From Microtetraspora sp. NBRC 13810 (GTDB taxonomy: Bacteria; Actinomycetota; Actinomycetes; Streptosporangiales; Streptosporangiaceae): DNA of 64,000 bases. The position numbers were made by a program, and so were the translations under genes. The notes under the pieces are model-generated. The model ran no database searches. It was not told the DNA's origin and saw only the letters and a list, made by a program, of their open reading frames with translations. Shown here in pieces: positions 10,501 through 17,624 of the stretch (the first letter of the stretch is position 1; every line of letters starts with the position of its first letter). The stretch lies in NCBI RefSeq assembly GCF_030268685.1, contig NZ_BSRQ01000025.1:1-64000 (forward strand), given 5' to 3'.

Positions 10501-11109
10501 CCGGCCGCGCCGGCGCAGGAACTCCTCGGCGAAGTCGTCGGACCAGGTCGGCACCGAGGGCAGCTCGTCCTGGAAGGAACCCGCGATCACGCCGCCGAAC
10601 CGGTGGCCGAGCCGGCGTTCGAACTCCCCGTGCACCCGGTCGAGCAGCACGGCGCACGCCTCGCGGGACAGGTAGTCGAAGCCGCGCCGGGTGACGCTCC
10701 CGTCCGGCGCCAGCCACTGCCCGGCGAAGGACGGGTTCTCCTGCACCAGGCGGGCCTGCAGGTCGGCCCCGGAGAAGCCGAGCTGGTCGTAGAACCACAA
10801 CCGGGCGCCCAGCTCTTCGGCATCCGCGCAGACGCCGTCCAGCAGTTCCCACCACGCCTGCGAGAAGAACGGCGGATCGTCGGCGTCGGAGCCGAACAGC
10901 GGCCCGGACGGCGCCAGGTTGAGCACCACCAGGTTGTGCACGCCCCCGGTGACCAGGCGTTCCATCTGGTCGCGCAGCCGGTCGCGGCGCAGCGGCTCCC
11001 CGCTCCACCACCAGATGGCGGCGGGGGAGAAGTCACGCGGCGGCTCCTGCGCCAGCCCCCGCACCAGCCCCGCTCGCGGCCCCTGTGGCGGCCCCTGCGG
11101 CGGCCTCAT
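7546..11109 (-). CDS. GH106-type alpha-L-rhamnosidase (large glycoside hydrolase)
   Basis: This 1187-residue protein resembles glycoside hydrolase family 106, known for alpha-L-rhamnosidases. The N-terminal catalytic part reads RDFSPAAIWWWSGEPLRRDRLRDQMERLVTGGV..., with WFYDQLGFSG, SFQDELPS and the EAFHSTGWGG segment; the C-terminal third looks like GH2-type sugar-binding beta-sandwiches (PAVLDLGRVRGTAEVTVNG...). I see no signal peptide, so it probably cleaves imported oligosaccharides inside the cell. The ATG at 11109 overlaps the permease stop (ATGA, 11106-11109). A longer frame to 11754 lies inside the permease gene and is rejected. A palindrome CGGTG-TGT-CACCG (7539-7551) covers the stop codon. 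Confidence 0.82.
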   Translation of the reverse strand: MRPPQGPPQGPRAGLVRGLAQEPPRDFSPAAIWWWSGEPLRRDRLRDQMERLVTGGVHNLVVLNLAPSGPLFGSDADDPPFFSQAWWELLDGVCADAEELGARLWFYDQLGFSGADLQARLVQENPSFAGQWLAPDGSVTRRGFDYLSREACAVLLDRVHGEFERRLGHRFGGVIAGSFQDELPSVPTWSDDFAEEFLRRRGRALRVAELARDPGMLRDFHRTRADLAEEAFFRPLAEWHEKHGLLNGCDQQDPARAGRPVDGVRLYADYTRTHRWFSAPGSDHHGDARLHSSLAHLYGRPRTWIEAFHSTGWGGTLEETFDWLLPWLRAGATLYNPHAVYYTTRAGWWEWAPPSTDWRQPYWRHHRVFADAVARLCATLSQGRHLCDVAVLFPSSTAQAGTGLDGSVSAQAATAQRVYGELVGDMAWFGAVPGVLDRLCLDADVIDEDSVLRAEAGDGRLSVSTESYRVIVLPAVTVLDEDVAARLAEFAASGGLLVSIGTDPVPGAVHTPDAAGLGEALSRAGFAPRVEAPVPPLVREADGTTLVFLTAASPRASEVSVARPDERGVELGWVDARYDFDPARYLPEMRVRVRGVTGTPLLASPFGGEPRALPYTVTRDATGEVTEVVVPFDDGPAALLLFPGEELPPAAPPVPLPHELDLGRIWDVRLVPTLDDTWGDFCTDPAFVERRTLRDAAGEPVHATFGPHGLWRAGTGEEWRPAVYSTSRGILKDPVHRDNLGPKGHVPEEFLDFGVVAAGEAVRYRTAVTVPEEAVLVVGAAAAKTALLDGAELPLDDRGYLATGTTGLAPGEHLLELRLVPEEELRLRAHVSLVRDPEAARRPEWITGSRLSVTVEADGEPLRVAPLQVASTDPCLVRVNGVEAGRQGGFDPYAEADIPRVRRYDVSALLRPGANTITLETGGAVLLDGLAVSGPHVGGAAVRRRQHGDPAALHLRRRPHPLPDAGWIEAGETALPAVFAVPGAAGHVARFFVDVPPGAVRMEVAAHGPVSVHAGDRALGEGPAVELDGSARRVEVRVAARPGFEGGAALAGPVRFTCGPGRMALGDWEEQGLAEYSGGVRYSATVNLGETAGPAVLDLGRVRGTAEVTVNGRPAGVRICSPYVFDVAGLLGEGENTVEVLVLGTLAPYLDAASPTHFVFPGQRVTGLFGPVRLRSATPLSDVVIIR

Positions 11110-11936
11110 CCCTTCAGCCCGCTGGAGAAGCCCTTGATGACGTAACGCTGGAGCACCAGGAAGATCACCACGATCGGCAGCGCGCCGAGCACCAGCCCGG
11201 CGAAGACGAGCCCGTAGTCGGACACGTACTGCCCGACGAAGGCGAAGATGCTCACCGGGACCGTCTCGAAGCCCGATCCGCCGAGGTAGAGCAGCGGGGT
11301 GAAGAAGTCGTTCCAGATGAAGACCGCGTTGAGGATCAGCACCGTGCCGGTGATCGGCCGCAGCAGCGGGAAGACCACCCTGGTGAACGCCGTCAGGTGC
11401 GAGGCGCCGTCGATCTGCGCGGCGCTCGCGTACTCGCGCGGCAGCGCCCGGATGAACCCGGTGTAGAGGAAGACGGTGAACGGGAGCTGCACGCCGGTGT
11501 AGAAGAGGATCATCCCGGCCGGGCTGCCGATCAGGCCCAGGTTGTTGATGAGCTGGTAGAGCGGGATCGTGCCGAGCTGGAAGGGCAGCACGATGCCGAG
11601 CAGGAAGAGGATGTAGAGCCCGTAGCCGAGCCGCGTCTGCACCCGGGCGAGGAAGTAGGCGGCGAAGGAGCCGAGCGCGATGAGCGCCACCAGGCTGGCC
11701 ACCGTGATGATCGTGCTGTTCATCAGCGAGGGGCCGAGCGCGGCGGAGGACCACGCCTTGGCGAAGTTGTCCAGGGTGGGCGGCGCGGGCGGCGAGAGGG
11801 GCGCCTCGGCGATCTGCGCGGGGTTCTTCAGGGACAGGGTGATCAGGGCGTAGACCGGGAACATGAAGGCGACCGCCACGGCGATCATGACGAGCTCCAG
11901 GAGGAACGTGGCCCTGCCGTACCGCAGATGGTTCAC
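11106..11936 (-). CDS. Carbohydrate ABC transporter permease, CUT1 (MalG type)
   Basis: This 276-residue inner-membrane permease has six predicted helices and the CUT1 EAA loop EYASAAQIDGASHLTAFTRVVFPLLRP near residue 185. Its substrate is probably an oligosaccharide released from rhamnose-containing polymers, given the coupled GH106 gene downstream. The GTG at 11936 overlaps the stop of the upstream permease gene (GTGA). No ATPase gene is present in this operon; actinomycetes commonly use one shared MsiK-type ATPase encoded elsewhere for such systems. Confidence 0.93.
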   Translation of the reverse strand: MNHLRYGRATFLLELVMIAVAVAFMFPVYALITLSLKNPAQIAEAPLSPPAPPTLDNFAKAWSSAALGPSLMNSTIITVASLVALIALGSFAAYFLARVQTRLGYGLYILFLLGIVLPFQLGTIPLYQLINNLGLIGSPAGMILFYTGVQLPFTVFLYTGFIRALPREYASAAQIDGASHLTAFTRVVFPLLRPITGTVLILNAVFIWNDFFTPLLYLGGSGFETVPVSIFAFVGQYVSDYGLVFAGLVLGALPIVVIFLVLQRYVIKGFSSGLKG

Positions 11937-12904
11937 TGCGCGACCTCCCTGGAGCGCAGGTAGTAGATCTGGACGAAGGAGACGGCGGCCACGAAGAGCG
12001 CGAGCACCAGCGCCACCGCCGTGCTGTAGCCGAACTTCCCGTAGACGAACGCCTGCTTGTACAGCACCGTGGACAGCGTCTCCGTGGCGTAGCCGGGGCC
12101 GCCGTTGGTGGCGGCGAAGACCTGGTCGAAGAGCTTCAGCCCGCCGATCGTGGACAGCATCAGGTTGATCGTCAGCGCGGGGGCGAGCAGCGGCCAGGTG
12201 ACGAACCGGAAGCGCTGCACGGTGCCGGCGCCGTCGATCATCGCGGCCTCGTGCAGCTCGACCGGCACCCCTTCCAGCCCGGCCAGGAAGATGACCATCG
12301 AGTAGCCCGCGTTCTGCCACACCACCATGCCGGCGATCGACCACAGCGCGAGCGAGGGGTCGCCCAGCCAGTCGTGTCCCGGCAGCCCGAAGAAGCCGAG
12401 CAGGCCGTTCAGCCCGGCGTGCGGGTCGGGGTTGTAGATGTACTTCCACAGGAAGGCGATCATGACCGGGCTGACCACGACCGGCGCGAAGAAGACCACC
12501 CGGAGCACGGTCCTGCTCTTGATCCGGGCGTGCGCGCCGAGCGCGAGCAGCAGGCCGACGCCGTTCTGCACGACCACGATGGCGATCGTGAGCAGCACGG
12601 TGTTGCCGATCGAGCCGAGCGCCTGGTCGTCGCCGAGCATCGTGCGGAAGTTCGCCAGGCCGACGAAGGACATGTCGCCGCCGATGCCGCTCCAGTCGGT
12701 GAAGGCGTAGACGACGCCCGCGATGCTCGGGTAGAGCACGACCAGCGCGTAGACGAGCAGCGCGGGCGCGGCGAAGAGCCACGGCGGGGACAGCGCGGCG
12801 CCGAACCGCCCGCCGGCCCGGCGCCGGCGGGGCGCGGGGGCGGCGGGCGTCCCGGCGGGCGTCCCGGTCGTGGGCGGGCTCCCGCTCCGACTGGTGACGC
12901 TCAC
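11933..12904 (-). CDS. Carbohydrate ABC transporter permease, CUT1 (MalF type)
   Basis: This 323-residue membrane permease has an N-terminal Pro/Thr-rich cytoplasmic stretch, six hydrophobic segments and the EAA loop VPVELHEAAMIDGAGTVQRFRFVTWPLL near residue 215. It pairs with the MalG-type permease encoded directly downstream. The GTG at 12904 overlaps the stop of the binding-protein gene (GTGA, 12901-12904), which fixes the start well; an extension of this frame to 13246 would lie within that gene. Confidence 0.93.
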   Translation of the reverse strand: MSVTSRSGSPPTTGTPAGTPAAPAPRRRRAGGRFGAALSPPWLFAAPALLVYALVVLYPSIAGVVYAFTDWSGIGGDMSFVGLANFRTMLGDDQALGSIGNTVLLTIAIVVVQNGVGLLLALGAHARIKSRTVLRVVFFAPVVVSPVMIAFLWKYIYNPDPHAGLNGLLGFFGLPGHDWLGDPSLALWSIAGMVVWQNAGYSMVIFLAGLEGVPVELHEAAMIDGAGTVQRFRFVTWPLLAPALTINLMLSTIGGLKLFDQVFAATNGGPGYATETLSTVLYKQAFVYGKFGYSTAVALVLALFVAAVSFVQIYYLRSREVAQ

Positions 12905-14226
12905 TTCTTGTACGCCTCGTCCATCTTCTTCAGCGCGTCGCCGATGCTGGTACGGCCGGCCAGCAGGTCCTGCACCACGGCGAAGTGGGTGGGCTGCACC
13001 TCGGCGTTGGGCCACCGCTGGTCCATGAACGGCACCGCGCGGTCCTTGGTGAAGGGCAGGAAGGACTCCACGGCCGGGTCGATGGTGGAGTTCGCGTCCT
13101 GGGTCAGCGGGATGGCCGAGATCGCCTTGGCGTAGGCGTTGATGTTCTCCTGCCGGCCGAGGAAGTCGATGAACGCGGTCGCCTGGTCCAGGTGCTTGGA
13201 CTTGGCCCCGGCCCCCAGGCCGACCACGACGCCGGCCGGGATCCACACCTGGGCCGCGTCGTCGGCGCCCGGCACCGGGAACATCGACAGGTCGTCCGGG
13301 CCGGAGGCGGCCTTGCGGAAGTCGGGCAGCACGGCGGACACCTGGATGGCCATGCCCGCCTTGCCGGTGGCGACCATGGAGGTCTGCTGCTCGAAGGTGG
13401 TGCCGTTCGGGTTGTCGTTGAAGAAGCCGCGCTTCTGCAGCTCCAGGTACATCTCCATGGCCTGCACCCAGCCCGATCCGGCGAAGGTCGCCTGCCCGGC
13501 CAGTTGCTTGTCGTCGAAGGTGGGGTCCTTGGCGTAGACCGTGGAGGGGACGAGCGCGTAGGTGATGAGCTGGGTGACCCAGGGCGTCTGCGCGCCCAGC
13601 GCGATCGGCGTCTTACCGGCCTTCTTGATCTTCTCGCACACGTCGAGGAACTCGGTCCACGTGGTGGGCGGGGCTTCGACGCCGGCCTCCTGGAAGACCT
13701 TCTTGTTGTAGATGGCGCCGATCACCGACGAGCCGGCGGAGAAGATGTAGGTCTTGCCGTCCTGCTGGAAGGCGGGCTTGAAGCCGGTGGGGATCGTCTT
13801 CGTCCACGCCTGGGCGGACAGGTCGGCGAGCAGCCCGGCGGAGGCGATCTGGCTCATCGACATCGCGCTGCCGTTGCCCGGGTAGACCACGTGCAGGTCG
13901 GGGGCGTTGCCCGCGCCGAGCTGGGTGCGCAGCGAGGTCTGCACCTGGTCGGTCGGGGCGTAGGACGCGCCGATCGACACCTGCGGGGCGACCTTCTTGT
14001 AGGCCGCGACCAGCGCGTCCATCGGCGTCTTCTGGTCGGCCACGCCGACGAAGCTGAGCTGGGTGGCCCCGCTGCCGCCCGCCGCCGCGCCGGTGGTCTC
14101 CGGCCGGGTCGAGCACGCCGCCAGCGAGGCGGGCGCCATGGCGGCGACGGCGATGCCGCCCATCAGGCGGAAGAACTGGGCGCGGCTGACCTTGGCGTCG
14201 CGCAGGCGGTCGGGCACAGGGGGCAT
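12901..14226 (-). CDS. Carbohydrate ABC transporter substrate-binding lipoprotein, CUT1
   Basis: This 441-residue extracellular binding protein begins with a basic region (DAKVSRAQFFRLMG), a hydrophobic stretch and a lipobox SLAAC with Cys38; the Arg-rich start suggests possible Tat export. The mature part is an SBP_bac_1 (cluster B) fold, with FVGVADQKTPMDALVAAYKKVAPQVSI and QDGKTYIFSAGSSVIGAIYNKKVFQEAG. It delivers a glycan fragment to the two downstream permeases. The ATG at 14226 is preceded by GGAGAAAAG. Upstream lies a sugar-operator candidate at 14315-14330. Confidence 0.92.
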   Translation of the reverse strand: MPPVPDRLRDAKVSRAQFFRLMGGIAVAAMAPASLAACSTRPETTGAAAGGSGATQLSFVGVADQKTPMDALVAAYKKVAPQVSIGASYAPTDQVQTSLRTQLGAGNAPDLHVVYPGNGSAMSMSQIASAGLLADLSAQAWTKTIPTGFKPAFQQDGKTYIFSAGSSVIGAIYNKKVFQEAGVEAPPTTWTEFLDVCEKIKKAGKTPIALGAQTPWVTQLITYALVPSTVYAKDPTFDDKQLAGQATFAGSGWVQAMEMYLELQKRGFFNDNPNGTTFEQQTSMVATGKAGMAIQVSAVLPDFRKAASGPDDLSMFPVPGADDAAQVWIPAGVVVGLGAGAKSKHLDQATAFIDFLGRQENINAYAKAISAIPLTQDANSTIDPAVESFLPFTKDRAVPFMDQRWPNAEVQPTHFAVVQDLLAGRTSIGDALKKMDEAYKK

Positions 14227-14310
14227 GTTCTTTTCTCCTCGGACTAGCTCGGATCCGTGGGCCGAACATCGGCGTGTCAGTCCGCCGCCGTCCACTCCGC
14301 GCTACGCTCT

Positions 14311-14330
14311 TGTTAAATCTAACGTTTTAG
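14311..14330. promoter_or_regulatory. Candidate operator between divergent CUT1 and kinase operons
   Basis: An AT-rich patch in GC-rich DNA contains TTGTTAAATC followed by AACGTTTTAG. AACGTTTTA (14321-14329) is the exact reverse complement of the 9-mer at 371-379 in front of the CUT2 operon, and TTGTTAA (14310-14316) matches half of the palindrome at 17487-17508. Its place between the divergent binding-protein and kinase genes fits a shared sugar repressor site; the binding protein is inferred. Confidence 0.4.
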
Positions 14331-14438
14331 GGTGTGATTTTGTGATTATTGCGTGGAGACTATGGTCAGCCGCCCGGAGTGTCAAGGGTCACAACCGGGA
14401 CGAATCATCTGGAAGCGGGGGAGGGATCACCACCACCC

Positions 14439-15920
14439 ATGGGTTCTGAGATCTTCACGGACGATCCCGTCTGGGCAGGGATCGACATCGGCACCCAGGG
14501 GGTCCGGGTGGCGCTCGTGGACGGCCGGGGCAAGGTGCTCGCCACCGGATCCGCTCCGCTACAGAGCGTACGCGGCCCAGGTCGCCGTCACGAGCAGGAC
14601 CCCCGGGACTGGTGGCGGGCCGCCTGCGCCGCGTGCGCGGAGGCCACGGCCGCCGTGGACGCGGGCAGGGTGCGCGCCCTCGCCGTGTGCAGCACCTCGG
14701 GCACGTTCCTGCTCGCCGACGCCGCGGCCCGCCCCCTCACCCCCGCCCTCATGTACGACGACGACCGGGGCGGCCCGTACGCCGAGCGGGTGGGCGAGGA
14801 GGGGCGGGACCTGTGGGCCCGGCTCAGCCTGCGCGTCCAGGCGTCCTGGCCGCTGCCCAAGCTGCTCTGGCTGGCCGCCGGCGGCGGGCTGCCGGCCGGC
14901 GCCCGGCTGCTGCACTCGGCCGACTACCTCGCCGCGATGCTGGCGGGCGGGCTCACCGCCACCGACTCCAGCCACGCGCTCAAGACCGGCTACGACTCCC
15001 TGAACGAGCGCTGGCCCGCCGAGGTGCTCGCCCGCCTGGACCTGCCCGGGACGCTGTTCGGCCCGGTCGTGCGGCCGGGCACGCCGATCGGCGTGGTCGC
15101 CGCCGAGGCCGCCAGGCTGACCGGGCTGCCCGAGGGCTGCCAGATCATCGCCGGGATGACCGACGGCTGCGCCGGCCAGATCGCCGCGGGCGCGCTCACA
15201 CCGGGCGCCGGGGTGTCCGTGCTCGGCACCACGCTGGTGCTGAAGGGGGTCAGCGCGGACCTGCTGCACGACCCGGACGGCGCCGTCTACAGCCACCGCC
15301 ACCCCGACGGCGGCTGGCTGCCCGGCGGCGCGTCCAACGTGGGCGCGGGCGTGCTCGCCGCCGCCTTCCCCGGCCGCGACCTGGCCGACCTGGACCGCCG
15401 CGCGGCCCGGCACGAGCCCGCCGGGCAGGTCGTCTACCCGCTCACCGCCAGGGGCGAGCGGTTCCCCTTCTACCGCCCCGACGCCGAGCAGGTGTCCGTC
15501 GGCAGGGCCGGGAGCGAGGAGGAGCACTACGCCGCCCTGCTCCAGGGCGTCGCCTACGGAGAGCGGCTCGGCCTGGCCGCGCTCGCCCTGCTCGGCGCGC
15601 CGGTCACCGGGTCGCTGGCACTGGTCGGCGGGGCGACCCGCAGCGCCTACTGGTCCCAGCTGCGCGCCGACGTGCTCGGCATGCCGGTGGAGATCCCGCG
15701 CCACCCGGAGGCCGCCGTCGGGATGGCCGTGCTCGCCGCGGCGGGCGCCGCCGGGGAGCCCCTGAGCCGCACGGCCGAGCTGATGATCCCGCGCGGCGCG
15801 CGCGTCGAACCGCGCCCCGACCGCGTCGAGCGGTTCGAGAAGAGCTTCGCGCGCCTGGTCGAGGCGCTGGTGGAGCGCGAGTATGTCACCCCTGAACTGG
15901 CAGCTGAGGCGGTAGCGTGA
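14439..15920 (+). CDS. FGGY-family carbohydrate kinase
   Basis: This 493-residue kinase has the two actin-like FGGY domains. The N-terminal ATPase motif WAGIDIGTQGVRVALVDGRG, the AVCSTSGT segment, the central MTDGCAGQIAAGAL and the C-terminal LALVGGATRSAYW and LGMPVEIPRHPEAAVGMAVLA are typical. It should phosphorylate a ketose such as a pentulose or rhamnulose-type sugar made from the imported sugars. ATG 14439 is chosen because the fold starts at codon 12 and the earlier in-frame ATG (14349) adds non-conserved sequence. The stop overlaps the next start. Substrate is uncertain. Confidence 0.88.
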   Translation: MGSEIFTDDPVWAGIDIGTQGVRVALVDGRGKVLATGSAPLQSVRGPGRRHEQDPRDWWRAACAACAEATAAVDAGRVRALAVCSTSGTFLLADAAARPLTPALMYDDDRGGPYAERVGEEGRDLWARLSLRVQASWPLPKLLWLAAGGGLPAGARLLHSADYLAAMLAGGLTATDSSHALKTGYDSLNERWPAEVLARLDLPGTLFGPVVRPGTPIGVVAAEAARLTGLPEGCQIIAGMTDGCAGQIAAGALTPGAGVSVLGTTLVLKGVSADLLHDPDGAVYSHRHPDGGWLPGGASNVGAGVLAAAFPGRDLADLDRRAARHEPAGQVVYPLTARGERFPFYRPDAEQVSVGRAGSEEEHYAALLQGVAYGERLGLAALALLGAPVTGSLALVGGATRSAYWSQLRADVLGMPVEIPRHPEAAVGMAVLAAAGAAGEPLSRTAELMIPRGARVEPRPDRVERFEKSFARLVEALVEREYVTPELAAEAVA

Positions 15921-16507
15921 TGACGATCTTCCTTTCCCGGCACGGCCGTACCGACTGGAGCGCGCGCGGGCTCTACGCGGGCGTGAGCGACATCGAGCTG
16001 GACGAGGAGGGGCACCGCCAGGCGGGGCTGCTCGCCGACTGGGCCGCCGCCGCGGAGCTGACCGCCGTGGTGGCCTCGCCGCTGGTCCGCGCGGTGCAGA
16101 CGGCCACGGGCGCGGCGCGGGCGGCGGGCGTGCCGCTGCGCACCGACCCCCGGCTGCGCGAGCTGGACTTCGGCGTCGCGGAGGGCCGGCCGCGCTCCGA
16201 CCTCGACCCCGAGGTGGTGCGCGCGTTCGAGGCCGACCCGGTCGGCTCCTTCCTGCCCGGCGGCGAGGACCCGGTCAAGGCCATCGCCCGGGTCACCGAG
16301 TGCCTCACCGAGCTGGGCTCGGCCGGGCGGGTCCTGGTGGTGGCGCACAACACGATCCTGCGCCTGGCGCTGTGCGGCCTGCTCGGCATCCCGCCGGTGG
16401 ACTACCGCAGACGGCTGCCCCTGTTCGAGCACGCGACGGTGACCGAGCTGACGGCGGGCCCGTCCGGCATGGCTCTGCGGCGCTTCAACGTCCCGCTGGG
16501 CCGCTAG
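15917..16507 (+). CDS. Histidine phosphatase family protein (phosphoglycerate-mutase-like)
   Basis: This 196-residue protein has the RHG catalytic motif in IFLSRHGRTDWS near residue 8, ASPLVRAVQTA near 53, the acid/base region LRELDFGVAEG and the second His in VLVVAHNTILRLA near 143. These are the residues of a phosphohistidine-based acid phosphatase/mutase. The GTG at 15917 overlaps the kinase stop; an ATG follows as codon 2. The tight coupling with a sugar kinase suggests action on a sugar phosphate or removal of a dead-end phosphate, which is inference. Confidence 0.9.
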   Translation: MMTIFLSRHGRTDWSARGLYAGVSDIELDEEGHRQAGLLADWAAAAELTAVVASPLVRAVQTATGAARAAGVPLRTDPRLRELDFGVAEGRPRSDLDPEVVRAFEADPVGSFLPGGEDPVKAIARVTECLTELGSAGRVLVVAHNTILRLALCGLLGIPPVDYRRRLPLFEHATVTELTAGPSGMALRRFNVPLGR

Positions 16508-16570
16508 GATGCCCGGACACGCGTGCGGCCACGCCGGTCGGGAACGCGGCGGACTCATGGAGCGGGGCAG

Positions 16571-17356
16571 ATGAATTCGCGTCAGCCGGCCGTCGGCGGC
16601 GCCTCCCGAAGGCAGTCGATGGCCGAGCACGTCATGCGGCAGGGCTCGGCCTCGGTGGCCGAGCTGGCCGAGACGTTCGGGGTCAGCGTGATGACGGTGC
16701 ACCGCGACCTGGACGAGCTGGAACGGCAGGGCATGGTCCGCAAGTTCCGCGGCGGGGCCAGCGCCCAGGCGTCCAGCGTCTTCGAGAGCAACATCGTCTA
16801 CCGGCTGACGGCGAACCAGGAGGAGAAGGAGGCCATCGCCCGGCACGTCGTGCGGCAGATCGAGCCGGGCGGCTCGGTCATGCTGGACGACTCGACCACG
16901 GCGCTGGCGGTCGCCCGGCAGCTCGGCGAGGTGACCCCGCTCACGGTGGTGACCAACTTCCTGGAGGGCATCAAGCTGCTCACGGGCGTGCCCGGGGTGC
17001 GGCTGATGGCCCTCGGCGGGGAGTACCACCCGACCCACGACTCGTTCCTCGGGGTGGCGTGCGTGGACGCCGTGGAGGCGATGAGCACCGACGTGGTGGT
17101 CGTCTCGACCTCGGCGATCTCCGACCGGTACGCGTTCCACCAGGAGCAGGAGATCGTGCTGGTGAAACGGGCGATGCTCAACTCGGCCACCCGGCGGATC
17201 CTGGCCATCGACAACACCAAGCTGGACCGGGTGGCGCTGCACCGGGTGGCGCCGCTGGACGTCTTCGACCTGATCGTGGTGGACTCGCGGGCGCCCGCGG
17301 CGGCCGTCGACCGGCTGCGCGAGCGCCACCTCAACGTCGAGGTGGCCGAGATATAA
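16571..17356 (+). CDS. DeoR/GlpR-family transcriptional regulator
   Basis: This 261-residue regulator has an N-terminal winged helix (RQSMAEHVMRQGSASVAELAETFGVSVMTVHRDLDELERQG, about residues 15-60) and a C-terminal sugar-phosphate sensor domain (GGSVMLDDSTTALAVARQL, then VVVSTSAIS, and LAIDNTKLDR). DeoR proteins are usually repressors released by phosphorylated sugars. It is the third gene of the kinase-phosphatase unit and is the likely regulator of the sugar block. The start at ATG 16571 is preceded by GAGCGGGGCAG; an in-frame upstream ATG at 16523 would add a non-conserved Arg-rich tail. Confidence 0.9.
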   Translation: MNSRQPAVGGASRRQSMAEHVMRQGSASVAELAETFGVSVMTVHRDLDELERQGMVRKFRGGASAQASSVFESNIVYRLTANQEEKEAIARHVVRQIEPGGSVMLDDSTTALAVARQLGEVTPLTVVTNFLEGIKLLTGVPGVRLMALGGEYHPTHDSFLGVACVDAVEAMSTDVVVVSTSAISDRYAFHQEQEIVLVKRAMLNSATRRILAIDNTKLDRVALHRVAPLDVFDLIVVDSRAPAAAVDRLRERHLNVEVAEI

Positions 17357-17486
17357 CAGCCCCGATGTTAGATATCGCAATGTGATGCTTTCGATGGCGT
17401 TCCGGGACCTGTGTCTGGGTCAGGTCCCGGCGGGTCCGGGGCGGTGGCCGGGTCATCCCGGCGTCGGCGGGAGTTGACCCGCCATA

Positions 17487-17508
17487 CTTAACAAAGATCC
17501 TTGTTAAG
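17487..17508. promoter_or_regulatory. Palindrome CTTAACAA-N6-TTGTTAAG upstream of phoD
   Basis: CTTAACAA (17487-17494) and TTGTTAAG (17501-17508) are perfect 8-bp inverted arms around AGATCC. It lies in the 268-bp gap between the DeoR gene and the PhoD gene, in an AT-rich patch. One arm is shared with the TTGTTAA in the kinase/CUT1 intergenic region. It may be an operator for the DeoR-type regulator just upstream or for a phosphate-related regulator; a single GTTCACC at 17557-17563 resembles half a PHO box. Confidence 0.5.
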
Positions 17509-17624
17509 TGCTCACCTCGCTTGGTAAGAATGGTGGGCTGCAGCAGATCGACTCCCGTTCACCCCCTGTCGAGGCCGTTCCGCGGCGCCGCCGCGAGCGG
17601 TCCTCCCCCCTCTCTGGGAGACCC

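Noticed and set aside
7543-11145. Plus-strand open frame of 1200 codons opposite the GH106 gene
   Set aside because: Antisense shadow; no motifs, while the minus strand matches a glycoside hydrolase throughout.
17557-17574. PHO box (PhoP site) before phoD
   Set aside because: Only one GTTCACC is present; the following 11 bases do not form the required second repeat.
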